Origin: JAAYVZ01 sp035384965
Lineage (GTDB): Bacteria > Acidobacteriota > Thermoanaerobaculia > Thermoanaerobaculales > Thermoanaerobaculaceae
DNA: 64,000 bases
Assembly (NCBI GenBank): GCA_035384965.1
Contig: DAOOJE010000015.1
Coordinates: 18,721-82,720, forward strand
Direction of reading: 5' to 3'
Below are positions 52,330 to 60,828 of this stretch, one piece after another; position 1 is the stretch's first letter; every line of letters starts with the position of its first letter. Both the position numbers and the translations under genes were made by a program. The notes beneath the pieces are model-generated. The model searched no databases. It saw only the letters and a program-made list of their open reading frames with translations, and was not told the DNA's origin.

Positions 52330-53982
52330 GGACCCGCCCTCGAGGGCCTCGCGGAGCGGCTGCCCCATGCAACCCGTGGGATAGCCGATGCCGAGCAGCT
52401 GGGCGAGCGTCGGGACGATGTCCATGCTCGTGACGCGGCGGTGGAAGACGCCGCCGGTGATGCTCGGGCCGCGCAACACCAGCGGCACGTGGGTGTCGGG
52501 CGGCCACGGCGAGCCGTGGCTGGCGTCGGGCGGGCTCGAGAGCAGCCAGCCGGGCTGCGTGACGAGGAAGATGTCTCCGCCCAGGCGAGGATGGAAGCCG
52601 GCCGTCACCTTGTCGATCCAAGGCCACTGCGGGAGCTGGCCGGTGAGGATCTGGGTGCGCCCGAACGCGATGTAGACGCCGGCGGCGCGACTGGCGGCGT
52701 CGGCGGCCACCCGCTCCAGGGCCGCCGGGTCGACCCGCCGCGCCGCGGCGGCGGCACGATTGAGATAGATGTTGGGGTCGGTGCGCTGCCCCTCGAGGAC
52801 CCAGTCGGCGGCCCCGAAGGCGCCGTCCAGCGCTGACTCGACTGCCTCCACCACTGCCGTGGCGGTGCCCCGGGAGGCCGGAATGCGGGCCGCCGCGAGC
52901 GCCTCCTCCGGCGCGGTGGAGACACCATGGTCAGCGGTGACCACGATGAGCACGGCATCGAGCCCACCCGGCACGTGACGGGCGAGAAAACGCCACAGCC
53001 CGGCCAGGGCGCGGTCGGTGCGCACCGTGACGTCCATGATTTCGGCCGAGTTGGGACCGTAGGTGTGCCCCACGTAGTCGTTGGTCGAGAGGTTGAGGAG
53101 GAACAGGTCGGGTACCTCGTCGAGCCCCATCCGCTCCTCGGCGATCGCCTGCTTTGCGAGCTCCACGACCTCGTCGTTGGCCGGGCCCCAGGCGGCCCAC
53201 GCATCGTACAGCTCCTCGCCGGGCGTGGGAGGCAGGGCGTGCGAGAACAGCGGCCCCGACCCCGCCGCACGCTGTGCGGTCAGCGTCTGGCTGTACGCCT
53301 CGCGCGGCAGCAGCGGCTCCCAGACGGCAGCGGCCAGGCGATCCAGGCGCCGCTCGCGGTTGAGCTTCTCGACCCACGCCGGCAGCGTGCCGTCGGGCCG
53401 GTAGTACGTGGAGGTCACCCAGTTGCCGGTCGTGTCGTCGAGCCAGAGCACGAGATCGGCGGCGTGGCCGCCGAGCGGCACGGCGGCCCGGTCCTTGATC
53501 GCCAGGCTCACGACCCTGGCCCGGCCGCCGGTGGCGAGCTTCAGCTCATCACCGAGCGTGGTGACGAGGACGTTGCGAGCCGAGGCCGGCCTGGCCTTGC
53601 CGCCGACGGTCTGGACGGAAGGGTCCTCGATGCACCGGCGGCTCTTCCCGCTCTCCCGGTCGAAGAGCCGGTTGCCGATGATCCCGTGCAGCGCCGGCGG
53701 CGCACCGGTGGCGAGTGTGGCGTGCCCCGGGCCGGTGGTCGTCGGCACGTGCGCAAAGTGAGCGTCACAAAAGTGCGCCCCGTCGCTGACCAGGAAGTTG
53801 AAGCCACCCGGTTCGCCGGCGCGCTGCGCCGGCAGGTAGTGGTCGACGAAACGGGTCAGATAGTCCAACCGGCACTGGTCGACCGAGACCAGCACCACCA
53901 GCCGCGGCAGCGCGGCCGGGACAGCGGTGGACGATCCGACGGCAAGGACGAGCCACGCGGCGGCCAACCCAGAAGTTCGCAT
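52318..53982 (-). CDS. Secreted alkaline phosphatase superfamily enzyme (nucleotide pyrophosphatase/PafA-like)
   Basis: A 554-residue exported enzyme with an N-terminal signal ('GLAAAWLVLAVGSSTA'). Metal-site segments of the superfamily are 'VVLVSVDQCRLDYLTR', the nucleophile loop 'HVPTTTGPGHATLATGAPP' with the catalytic Thr, 'NLSTNDYVGHTYGP' and 'VVTADHGV'. The C-terminal 'DIVPTLAQLLGIGYP' is common in the type I phosphodiesterase/nucleotide pyrophosphatase and PafA groups. Start ATG 53982 is preceded by GGGAGG. Probable role: release of phosphate from organic phosphomonoesters outside the cytoplasm. Confidence 0.88.
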   Translation of the reverse strand: MRTSGLAAAWLVLAVGSSTAVPAALPRLVVLVSVDQCRLDYLTRFVDHYLPAQRAGEPGGFNFLVSDGAHFCDAHFAHVPTTTGPGHATLATGAPPALHGIIGNRLFDRESGKSRRCIEDPSVQTVGGKARPASARNVLVTTLGDELKLATGGRARVVSLAIKDRAAVPLGGHAADLVLWLDDTTGNWVTSTYYRPDGTLPAWVEKLNRERRLDRLAAAVWEPLLPREAYSQTLTAQRAAGSGPLFSHALPPTPGEELYDAWAAWGPANDEVVELAKQAIAEERMGLDEVPDLFLLNLSTNDYVGHTYGPNSAEIMDVTVRTDRALAGLWRFLARHVPGGLDAVLIVVTADHGVSTAPEEALAAARIPASRGTATAVVEAVESALDGAFGAADWVLEGQRTDPNIYLNRAAAAARRVDPAALERVAADAASRAAGVYIAFGRTQILTGQLPQWPWIDKVTAGFHPRLGGDIFLVTQPGWLLSSPPDASHGSPWPPDTHVPLVLRGPSITGGVFHRRVTSMDIVPTLAQLLGIGYPTGCMGQPLREALEGGSLRR

Positions 53983-54105
53983 ACACCCTCCCGACCTGCG
54001 CGGCAGGCCGGCGCCTATCCTGCCACACCCGGTGCACCACGTCGATCACCCGCGTGGTATCATTCGCTCCGCACGGGCAACCTGCTAGGAAAGGAGCCCC
54101 CCAGG

Positions 54106-54573
54106 ATGCGCAAGAACTTCGTGATTGTGTGTTCGGTCCTCGTTCTTTCCACCGTGCTGGTCGGCTGCGACAAGGAGGTCAAGCCCGACAAGCCGGGGGT
54201 CTTCGTCGTGACCGGCAAGACCCTCACCCCGTGGCCGCCGGTGGTCATGCAGGAGGAGTTCACCCCGGAGGGGTTCTTGAGTTCGTTCTTTTACGAGGAC
54301 CCGGCGATTGTCTTCAAGGCGCGGGAGTCCCACATGGTGTTCAACGGGGATTACAGGCCGTACGCGATGCGCCAGTTCGTCAAGAGCGAGGGGCGGTGGG
54401 TGGAGGACAGCTCGAAGCCGGTCGGCAAGGACGTCTTCGAGGTCGGCCAGATGAAGGGCGAGAAGTCGATGTTCAAGGGCAAGGTGATCAAGGAGTTGAA
54501 GCCCGGCGTGTACGTCCTCGACGTGCAGCGCGGCACCGGCAAGTCGGAAAGCTTCGCGTTCCGCGTTCCGTAG
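54106..54573 (+). CDS. Small lipoprotein of unknown function
   Basis: A 155-residue protein with lipoprotein signal 'VLVLSTVLVGC' (C21) and strong ribosome site AAAGGAG. The mature part has no family I know; 'YRPYAMRQFVKSEGRWVED' and 'KVIKELKPGVYVLDV' suggest a compact beta-rich domain. A -10-like TATCAT at 54059-54064 could start a 40-base leader. It is followed by a terminator and stands alone between convergent or divergent neighbours. Confidence 0.75.
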   Translation: MRKNFVIVCSVLVLSTVLVGCDKEVKPDKPGVFVVTGKTLTPWPPVVMQEEFTPEGFLSSFFYEDPAIVFKARESHMVFNGDYRPYAMRQFVKSEGRWVEDSSKPVGKDVFEVGQMKGEKSMFKGKVIKELKPGVYVLDVQRGTGKSESFAFRVP

Positions 54574-54594
54574 CGTTCGCGGCATCGTCGTGGC

Positions 54595-54629
54595 CGAGGC
54601 GCACCGACGGCGAGCCGGTGCGCCTCGTT
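54595..54629. terminator. Rho-independent terminator shared by the lipoprotein and zinc operons
   Basis: CGAGGCGCACCG (54595-54606) pairs perfectly with CGGTGCGCCTCG (54616-54627); loop of 9 bases, then TTG. It lies 21 bases after the lipoprotein stop and 43 bases from the znuB stop on the other strand. T tract is short. Confidence 0.7.
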
Positions 54630-54672
54630 GAATCCCGTCGCCGGCAGGCCCGTCGCTGGCACACTCGCCATC

Positions 54673-55473
54673 TCACCGCCGCAGCCGGCCGACCAGGGCG
54701 GCGACCGGGACGGCCAGCGCCAGCAGCACCACCGCGAACGGTCCTGCCGGCAGGTCCCAGCGAAACGACAGCACCAGGCCCGCCAGCGTCGCCGTAACGG
54801 CGATCCCAGCCGCCGTCATGAACGCCGCCCTGAGCCCGCGAGTGGCCAGCAGCGCCGCCATGGCCGGCAGGGTGAGCAGCGCGAAGCTGAGGAGCGCCCC
54901 TGTCTCGTGCACGGCGGCAGCCGTGGCCCCGCCGACGGTGAGATACAGCAGCAGCGTCCAGCCGTGCGTGGCGATTCCCGCCGCCCGCGCCATCTCGGGG
55001 TCGAAGACCACGAGCACGAAGCGGCGGGCCAGCAGACCGTGCAGGGTCACGACGGCAAGCGCAACACCGGCCATCAGCGCCGCCTCCCCGGGCGTGATCG
55101 CCAGCACGTTGCCGAACAGCAGCCGCATCGCGTCGCTGTCGCCGCCTGCGCGGCTGAGGACGAGCACGGTCAGTCCCGAAGCGGCGGCGAACCCCCACCC
55201 CACCACCGACTCGGCGGGAACGCGGCGCAAGGAGGCCGCCCCGGCGAGCGCCGCCGCGCCGGCCAGCGTGGCGGCCAGCATGACGGCGTGCAGCGGCAGG
55301 TGGAACAGCGCCGCCAGCGCGGCGCCCAGCGTTGCGACGTTGGCCAGCGTGAGCCCTACGAACACGACTCGCTTGAGCACGACGTAGACGCCGAGGATCG
55401 ACAGCGCCAACGCAGCAGCCGTGCCCGCCACGGCAGCGAGGCGCATGAACTCCAGCTCGAACAGCCCGCTCAT
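54673..55473 (-). CDS. znuB: Zinc/manganese-type ABC transporter permease
   Basis: A 266-residue permease of the ABC-3 family with about eight membrane helices, for example 'AVAGTAAALALSILGVYVVL', 'GLTLANVATLGAALAALF' and 'LLSFALLTLPAMAALLAT'. 'DPEMARAAGI' is the conserved cytoplasmic loop that contacts the ATPase. ATG 55473 overlaps the znuC stop by ATGA. It is the last gene of the operon. The metal may be zinc or manganese; the neighbouring His-rich proteins favour zinc. Confidence 0.88.
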   Translation of the reverse strand: MSGLFELEFMRLAAVAGTAAALALSILGVYVVLKRVVFVGLTLANVATLGAALAALFHLPLHAVMLAATLAGAAALAGAASLRRVPAESVVGWGFAAASGLTVLVLSRAGGDSDAMRLLFGNVLAITPGEAALMAGVALAVVTLHGLLARRFVLVVFDPEMARAAGIATHGWTLLLYLTVGGATAAAVHETGALLSFALLTLPAMAALLATRGLRAAFMTAAGIAVTATLAGLVLSFRWDLPAGPFAVVLLALAVPVAALVGRLRR

Positions 55474-56234
55474 GGCCGCCCCCCGACCACCACAGTGCGC
55501 CGGCCGCCGGCCTCGACGAGCCGGACAGACAGGCCGTACAGCGCGGCGAGCCGGTCTTCCCGGAGGACCTCTCCGGCGTCGCCGTACAGCACCCGGCCGC
55601 GGTCGATGAGCAGGATCGAGGTGGCGGCGTCGAGCACGGTCTGCAGGAGGTGGGTGACGAGCAGCACCGTGAGCCCTTGCCGACGGTTCAGCTCCACCAG
55701 CAGCTCGACGAGGGCGTGCTCGGACGCCAGGTCCATGCCGCTGGTCGGCTCGTCCAGCACCAGCAGGTCCGGCTCCGCGGCAAGGGCTCGCGCCAGCAGC
55801 ACCCGCTGCTGCTGGCCGCCCGAGAGGTCCCGAAACAGCCGAGGGGCCAGCTCCCCCACACCGACGCGCGCCAGCGCCTCCTCCACCGCTGCCGTGTCGC
55901 GCCGGCCCAGCCGGGCCAGCGGCCCGAGCCGGGGGGCGCGGCCCATCATGACGACCTCTCCCGCCGTGACCGGCACGATCGTGTCGATGTGCTCGCGCTG
56001 CGGCACGTAGCCGATGACCGGCCGGCCGCTGCGGGCGATGGTCCCGCGCGCGGGTTTCAAAAGCCCCAGGATCGCCCGCAGGATCGTCGTCTTTCCCGAG
56101 CCGTTGGGACCCACGATGCCGAGAAACTCGCCCCGGCAGATGTGGAACGAGAGGCGCCGGAGCACCGGCGCCCCTCCGTAGCTCAACGTCACGTCGTCGA
56201 AACGAAGCAAGGGATGAGAGTGATCGCGGCTCAC
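55470..56234 (-). CDS. znuC: Zinc/manganese-type ABC transporter ATPase
   Basis: A 254-residue ATPase. Walker A is 'GPNGSGKTT', signature 'LSGGQQQRVLLARAL', Walker B 'LLVLDEPTSGMD', then 'VTHLLQTVLDAAT'. The block 'IGYVPQREHIDTIVPVTAGE' is typical of metal importers. GTG 56234 overlaps the znuA stop by GTGA. Length is normal. Confidence 0.9.
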   Translation of the reverse strand: MSRDHSHPLLRFDDVTLSYGGAPVLRRLSFHICRGEFLGIVGPNGSGKTTILRAILGLLKPARGTIARSGRPVIGYVPQREHIDTIVPVTAGEVVMMGRAPRLGPLARLGRRDTAAVEEALARVGVGELAPRLFRDLSGGQQQRVLLARALAAEPDLLVLDEPTSGMDLASEHALVELLVELNRRQGLTVLLVTHLLQTVLDAATSILLIDRGRVLYGDAGEVLREDRLAALYGLSVRLVEAGGRRTVVVGGRP

Positions 56235-57124
56235 CGCGCTTCCCCAAGGACCTGCGCCAGCGCCGCAGTGATGCTCTCGAACAGGGCGAGTGGGTCGTCG
56301 ACGCCCGGCACGGCCCCGACCAGTACCGGTACCTTGACCAGCGGCACGCCGGTGGTCCGCGACAGCATCTTCGGGACGCGGTCGTCGAAGTACGATTCCA
56401 TCACGATGGCCTTGACCCGCCCGTCCTTCAGCCGCTCGGTGAGCGCCGCGATGTGGGTCGGTGTGGGTGGTACCCCGGGCTTGGGCTCCAAAAACCCCAC
56501 GACCTCGATCCCGAAGCGCCGTGCGAAATACGGCCAGGAGTCGTGGAACGTCACGACCCTGGCGCCAGAGAAAGGAGCGAGGCGGGCCTGCCACGTGGCG
56601 AGCGCCGCATCGGCCTTCGCCAGGTACGCCTCGAGGCTGGCCCGAAACCTTTCGCCCGCGGCCGGACGAGCCTGCACCAGGCCGGCCAGAATAGCCTCGC
56701 CTTGCGGCCGAAGGTTGGCCGGATCCAGCCAGTAGTGGGGGTTGCCGAAGCGGTGAAGATCCCCGTACGAGGCGTCCACCTTGAACGCCGGGACTCCGAG
56801 CTTTTCGATCCCGGCCGAGGCGTCGACGACGATCAGCCGGCCGTTGCGCGAGCCGTCGATGATCTGCTGCGCCCAGAGGTCGAGGTCGAGCCCGACCTTG
56901 ACGTACACGTCGGCCCGGCTGACCTTGACCATGAACGACGGGAGCAGCTCGACAGCGTGGACGTCGCGGTTGCCCGTGACGACGCTTTCGGCCTCCACCT
57001 CGGTACCGCCGATGACCCGCACGAGCGCCGCGTGGTCGGGAATGGAAGTGACGACACGCAATGGCTGGGCGCCTCCGCCCACGGCCAGGGTGACAAACAT
57101 CGCAAACGACAGGAACGCTTTCAT
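56231..57124 (-). CDS. znuA: Periplasmic metal-binding protein of the zinc-type importer
   Basis: A 297-residue cluster A-I substrate-binding protein with signal 'AFLSFAMFVTLAVGGGAQ'. Probable ligands lie in 'SIPDHAALVRVIGG', 'NRDVHAVELLPS', 'FGNPHYWLDPANL' and 'FHDSWPYFARRFGIEVVG', the usual positions of three His plus an acidic residue. The His-rich loop of many ZnuA proteins is missing here; a separate His-rich segment is in the upstream porin. ATG 57124 has GGAGGAAG before it. Confidence 0.88.
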   Translation of the reverse strand: MKAFLSFAMFVTLAVGGGAQPLRVVTSIPDHAALVRVIGGTEVEAESVVTGNRDVHAVELLPSFMVKVSRADVYVKVGLDLDLWAQQIIDGSRNGRLIVVDASAGIEKLGVPAFKVDASYGDLHRFGNPHYWLDPANLRPQGEAILAGLVQARPAAGERFRASLEAYLAKADAALATWQARLAPFSGARVVTFHDSWPYFARRFGIEVVGFLEPKPGVPPTPTHIAALTERLKDGRVKAIVMESYFDDRVPKMLSRTTGVPLVKVPVLVGAVPGVDDPLALFESITAALAQVLGEAR

Positions 57125-57256
57125 GGCTTCCTCCATCGTGAGGCGCCAGGCGCCGCCGGGCGCGGTCCGGGAAGGGCTGCCACGGCCCGGACGGCCGCAC
57201 GGCGGCTGCGGGGACACCGAGCACGCCGCGGCCTTCGGCGACCGGCGCTCAACGTC

Positions 57257-58408
57257 TCAGAACCAGTGGGCCCGGTGCGGCCCGAGCGAGAACACGAGCT
57301 GCAGGATGCCTTCCGAATACGCCTTGCGCAGCTCGTCGTGGTCGGTGCGGCGCACGAGCAGGCGCACGAGCGTGGTCTCCTCCATGAGCTGGAAGCCGGC
57401 GAACACGCCAGCGCGCCTGATCCTCACGCCCTCCTCCTCGGCGAGCTCGCTCCGTTCGCCGACGACCCCGCAGTTCCAGCGCCGGGCGAAGCGCCAGTCG
57501 ACGAAGGCGTACATCCCGTCGGCGTCCACCCTGGCCGTCGTGCCGTGCCCCTCCTCCCCGTGTGCGTGGGCGACGTCGCGCCTCGACCGGATCCACTCGC
57601 CTTGCACGGTGAGAGAGCGATACATGTCGGGCGCCCAACGGTACTTGAGATCGACTCCCAGCAGCCTCACTGTGCGGTCGGTGTGGCGGTCGAGGGTGCC
57701 TTCGAGCGCGTTGAGCCCGGCTTCGAAGCCGGCGTAGTCGCCGGTCGGGACGAACACGGCGAGGCGCCCCGAGTATCCGAGCCCCCTCTCGGGCTCGGGT
57801 TCCTCTTCGCCCTCGTGCGCGGGGCGCACGGCGAAAGCTGCCCGGCGCTGCAGGGCGGCCGCCTGCTCTTCCTCGTGGTCGTGATCATGATGATGCACCT
57901 CGGCAAAATCGCCCTTCAGGACGTTCCCGGAGAGCGTCAGAGCCGCCGTGCCGAGCGGCACCTGGGTGTTGAGGTTGAGCCCGATGTCGATGAGCCCTTC
58001 CTCCCCGAGCAGCTCCCGGTGGACGAGTGGGGTGTCGAGGAACGAGTAGGTGTGCGGGTGGAGCTGGTTGAGCTTGCCGAAATCGAGGCGGTAGCGGCCG
58101 GCCTTGAGCTGCAGCCTGCCCGGGAGGCCACGCAGGATCGTGGCGTAGGCCTCCTCGAGCTCGAACGCCCCATCGTGGTACGCCACCACTACGTCGGCAC
58201 GGGCGAACGGATTGAGGTAGCCGGCGAGCATCAGTTCCGCGCCGTGCAGGTCGAGCTGCAGCTCATCTCGCCTGCTGTCGTCCGGGTGCTCGGTGACGAA
58301 GGCGCGGATGTCGCCGATCACCGAGATGTCCGGGTTGATACTCTGGGCCTGGACGGAAAGCACAGGCAGCGCGGTAGCGAGCGCTGCCACGACTGGAAAG
58401 GCGCGCAT
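57257..58408 (-). CDS. Outer-membrane porin-like protein with His-rich loop
   Basis: A 383-residue protein with a signal peptide ('FPVVAALATALPVLSVQA') and many alternating amphipathic strands, as in a beta-barrel. It ends in Phe ('GPHRAHWF'). The segment 'EVHHHDHDHEEEQ' near residue 190 and 'AHAHGEEGHG' near 300 are external-type loops that could bind zinc. The position before znuA supports a role in getting metal across the outer membrane. The start ATG 58408 has AAAAGGAGG upstream. The family is not certain: it resembles the zinc-regulated TonB-independent porin group. Confidence 0.75.
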   Translation of the reverse strand: MRAFPVVAALATALPVLSVQAQSINPDISVIGDIRAFVTEHPDDSRRDELQLDLHGAELMLAGYLNPFARADVVVAYHDGAFELEEAYATILRGLPGRLQLKAGRYRLDFGKLNQLHPHTYSFLDTPLVHRELLGEEGLIDIGLNLNTQVPLGTAALTLSGNVLKGDFAEVHHHDHDHEEEQAAALQRRAAFAVRPAHEGEEEPEPERGLGYSGRLAVFVPTGDYAGFEAGLNALEGTLDRHTDRTVRLLGVDLKYRWAPDMYRSLTVQGEWIRSRRDVAHAHGEEGHGTTARVDADGMYAFVDWRFARRWNCGVVGERSELAEEEGVRIRRAGVFAGFQLMEETTLVRLLVRRTDHDELRKAYSEGILQLVFSLGPHRAHWF

Positions 58409-58421
58409 ACGATCCTCCTTT

Positions 58422-58433
58422 TGTTGCGCAACA
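58422..58433 (-). promoter_or_regulatory. 12-bp perfect palindrome before the porin gene
   Basis: TGTTGCGCAACA is fully symmetric and lies immediately upstream of the AAAAGGAGG ribosome site. It may be a half of a metal-regulator operator (Zur or other Fur-family type) or a small leader hairpin. No second copy was found before the other genes of the operon. Confidence 0.35.
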
Positions 58434-58451
58434 CCCACAATATGCAGAACA

Positions 58452-58799
58452 TCAGGCGGCGCATGAGGAGGGCGGGCCGCGCCCGCTCGGGTGGTTGCTC
58501 CAGTGGGTTTCGCCGCTCCCGAAAGCCGGCATGACGGCCGGGGAGGGCGGCGCCGCGGCGATGTGACCGCCCGCCTCGGCGGGAGCTATCGGCGGCGCCG
58601 GTCCGGCCGCACACAGCGGGCACGGCTCGGCGAGATGCAAGTCGGAGGGGTGGAGGTGAGGAACGAGCGGCAGGCGGGGGCAGGTGCGCTCCACCACGGT
58701 CGACGGCGTCTGACTGCCCGGGTGGTGCGTGTGGGGCCCGAGCTCGACCCCGAAAACGGCGAGGGCGGGAATCACCACACTGCACAGCGCCTTCCGCAT
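58452..58799 (-). CDS. Small exported His/Cys protein (DUF2946-like)
   Basis: A 115-residue protein with a hydrophobic N terminus ('ALCSVVIPALAVFGVELG') and the sequence 'PHTHHPG', then 'PHLHPSDLHLAEPCPLC', which combines several His with a C-x-x-C. This resembles the small DUF2946-type proteins found beside copper or zinc uptake genes. It is the first gene of the metal operon, 43 bases upstream of the porin. Start ATG 58799 is chosen for its signal-like N terminus; ATG 58868 is an alternative that would overlap the PilZ gene end. Confidence 0.6.
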   Translation of the reverse strand: MRKALCSVVIPALAVFGVELGPHTHHPGSQTPSTVVERTCPRLPLVPHLHPSDLHLAEPCPLCAAGPAPPIAPAEAGGHIAAAPPSPAVMPAFGSGETHWSNHPSGRGPPSSCAA

Positions 58800-58864
58800 C
58801 GGCCAGCTGGAACGCCCCGGTGCCGTGAAGCATTCCTGCCTGTCAGGCGATGCGAGCCGCCGTC

Positions 58865-59557
58865 TCACGGGTGCCTGGCCTCCCGCAAGTAGCCCCGCAG
58901 CCGCTGCTGGCCGTCGCCGGCAAAGGCGAGAATCCGAGCCCCGACCCCCGCCACGCGCTCGCGCTCGGGGTCGGTGTGGCGCACAACCTCGGCCTCGCCG
59001 CGAATCGGCTCGTCGAGGCCGGGCAGCGACAGCTCGAAACGCAGCCGCGTCCCGACCGGGAGCTCGCGCGCCCCGGAAAGCAGCAGACCCGTCTCGGAGA
59101 GGTTGTGCGTGAGGGCCAGGAGGTGCCCCCCACCGTGCTCGATGCTGAAGCGGACCTGGACGAGGGCGCGCAGGGAGCGCCGCGGCGCCACCGCCAGCAG
59201 CTCGGCCACGGCGTCCACCAGCTTGTCCGCCGCCACGTCGAGCGACACGATGCGCCCGACCCCGCGGCCCAAAAAGCCCCCCACCTCGGCCACGTACTCG
59301 GGCTCGGCGAGCAACAGGAAGCCGGCGTTCCGGCAGGGCTGCCCATCGCCTCTCACCGCTCGCACGAACTCGGCGAGGCCGGCGCCGACGAGCGGGAAGC
59401 GAGCAATGATGAGGTCGAAAGCGCGCTCGCGCACGAGCGCCACCGCCTCGTCGCCGCGTGGCACGTGCTGGACACGGAAATCGGCTCTCTCGAGCAGAGG
59501 CACCACCCGTCCGAGAACGGGTGCTTCCGGGCCGACGAGCAGAAGCTCTTGCGGCAT
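58865..59557 (-). CDS. Receiver-like plus PilZ domain protein
   Basis: A 230-residue cytoplasmic protein. Residues 1-120 have the alpha/beta pattern of a CheY-like receiver ('LLLVGPEAPVLGRVVPLLER'), but the usual phospho-acceptor Asp region reads 'FDLIIARFPLVG', so it is probably degenerate. Residues 125-230 form a PilZ domain with 'RFSIEHGGGHLLALTHNLSE' and 'GLLLSGARELPVGTRLRFEL'. The classic RxxxR and D/NxSxxG c-di-GMP motifs are only partly visible ('NLSETGLL' fits the second). It is divergent from a polysaccharide gene set and may regulate it. Confidence 0.75.
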   Translation of the reverse strand: MPQELLLVGPEAPVLGRVVPLLERADFRVQHVPRGDEAVALVRERAFDLIIARFPLVGAGLAEFVRAVRGDGQPCRNAGFLLLAEPEYVAEVGGFLGRGVGRIVSLDVAADKLVDAVAELLAVAPRRSLRALVQVRFSIEHGGGHLLALTHNLSETGLLLSGARELPVGTRLRFELSLPGLDEPIRGEAEVVRHTDPERERVAGVGARILAFAGDGQQRLRGYLREARHP

Positions 59558-59684
59558 CGCCTCTTATTGTATCTGCACCGCAATGCGCGGCCGGGGGTCA
59601 CGGCAAGCCGAACGGCGCGCGTCGCGGTATGCTTGCGCCTCACCGGGCGGGCGCACCCAGACGCCGGCCCGGGAAAGGACCTGC

Positions 59685-60809
59685 ATGAGCACCGATACGC
59701 CCCCAGTCCCCCTGTTCGACCTCACCCGCCAGTGGCAGGACATCCAGGACGATGTGCGCGCCGCCGTCGAGCGCGTGTTCGCGAGCCAGCAGTTCATTCT
59801 CGGACCCGAGGTTGCGGCGTTCGAGAAGGAGTGCGCCGCCTATCTCGGCGTCAAGCGCGCCATCGGCGTGACCTCGGGGACCGACGCGCTGCTGGCCTCG
59901 CTCATGTGCCTCGGCATCGGGCCCGGCGACGAGGTCATCACCACACCATTCACCTTCTTCGCCTCGGCCGGGGTGATCTGGCGCTTGCGCGCCCGGCCGG
60001 TGTTCGTGGATATCGACCCGCGCGACTTCAACATGGACCCCGAGGCGCTGCGCGCGGCGATCACCCCGCGCACCAGGGCGATCATCCCCATCCACCTGTT
60101 CGGGCAAGCGTGCGATTTCGACGCCATCCAGGCAGTGGCGGGCAGCATCCCGATCGTCGAGGACTGCTGCCAGTCGATCGGCACCCCGTACAAGGGGCGG
60201 GCGACCGGCGGGCTCGGCACCTTCGGTTGCTTCTCGTTCTTCCCCACCAAGAACCTCGGCGCCTTCGGCGACGGCGGGCTCGTGACCACCAACGACGAGA
60301 CGCTCGCCGAGCGCATGGTGGATATGCGGGTGCACGGCATGCGCCCGCGCTACGTCCACCACTTCGTGGGCGGCAACTTCCGGCTTTCGGCGCTGCAAGC
60401 CGCGATCCTGCGGGTCAAGCTGCCGCGCCTGGACGGCTGGATCGCCCGGCGGCGGGAGGGCGCCGCCCACTACCGGCAGCTCTTCGCCGAGGCCGGCCTG
60501 CTCGGCTACGTGAGGCCCCCTGAGGAGCTGCCCGATCGCGGCCACACCTACCACCAGTTCGTGGTGCGGGCCGAGCGGCGCGATGCGGTGCGCGAACACC
60601 TCGCGAAGCACGGGCTCGGGACCGAGGTGTACTACCCGATTCCCCTGCACTTGCAAGCCTGCTTCGCCGAGCTCGGCTACGGCGTCGGGAGCTTCCCCGT
60701 GTCCGAGCAGGCCTGCCGGGAGGTACTGGCGCTGCCGATCTTCCCCGAGGTTCGCCCCGACGAGCGGGAGCGGCTGGTCGAGGCGATGCGGGCGTTCTAC
60801 CGGCCGTAG
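59685..60809 (+). CDS. DegT/DnrJ/EryC1-family sugar aminotransferase
   Basis: A 374-residue PLP enzyme that adds an amino group to a keto sugar nucleotide. 'GTDALLASLMCLGIGPGDEV', 'DCCQSIGTPYKG' and the PLP lysine in 'FFPTKNLGAFGDGG' are the family core. 'RLSALQAAILRVKLPRLDGW' and the C-terminal 'VYYPIPLHLQACF' agree. ATG 59685 follows GGAAAGGACC. It is 19 bases from the sugar transferase gene, so both belong to synthesis of an exopolysaccharide or a glycan of the cell surface. The exact sugar is not known. Confidence 0.9.
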   Translation: MSTDTPPVPLFDLTRQWQDIQDDVRAAVERVFASQQFILGPEVAAFEKECAAYLGVKRAIGVTSGTDALLASLMCLGIGPGDEVITTPFTFFASAGVIWRLRARPVFVDIDPRDFNMDPEALRAAITPRTRAIIPIHLFGQACDFDAIQAVAGSIPIVEDCCQSIGTPYKGRATGGLGTFGCFSFFPTKNLGAFGDGGLVTTNDETLAERMVDMRVHGMRPRYVHHFVGGNFRLSALQAAILRVKLPRLDGWIARRREGAAHYRQLFAEAGLLGYVRPPEELPDRGHTYHQFVVRAERRDAVREHLAKHGLGTEVYYPIPLHLQACFAELGYGVGSFPVSEQACREVLALPIFPEVRPDERERLVEAMRAFYRP

Positions 60810-60828
60810 GTGGGGAAGGCGAGGTGAT

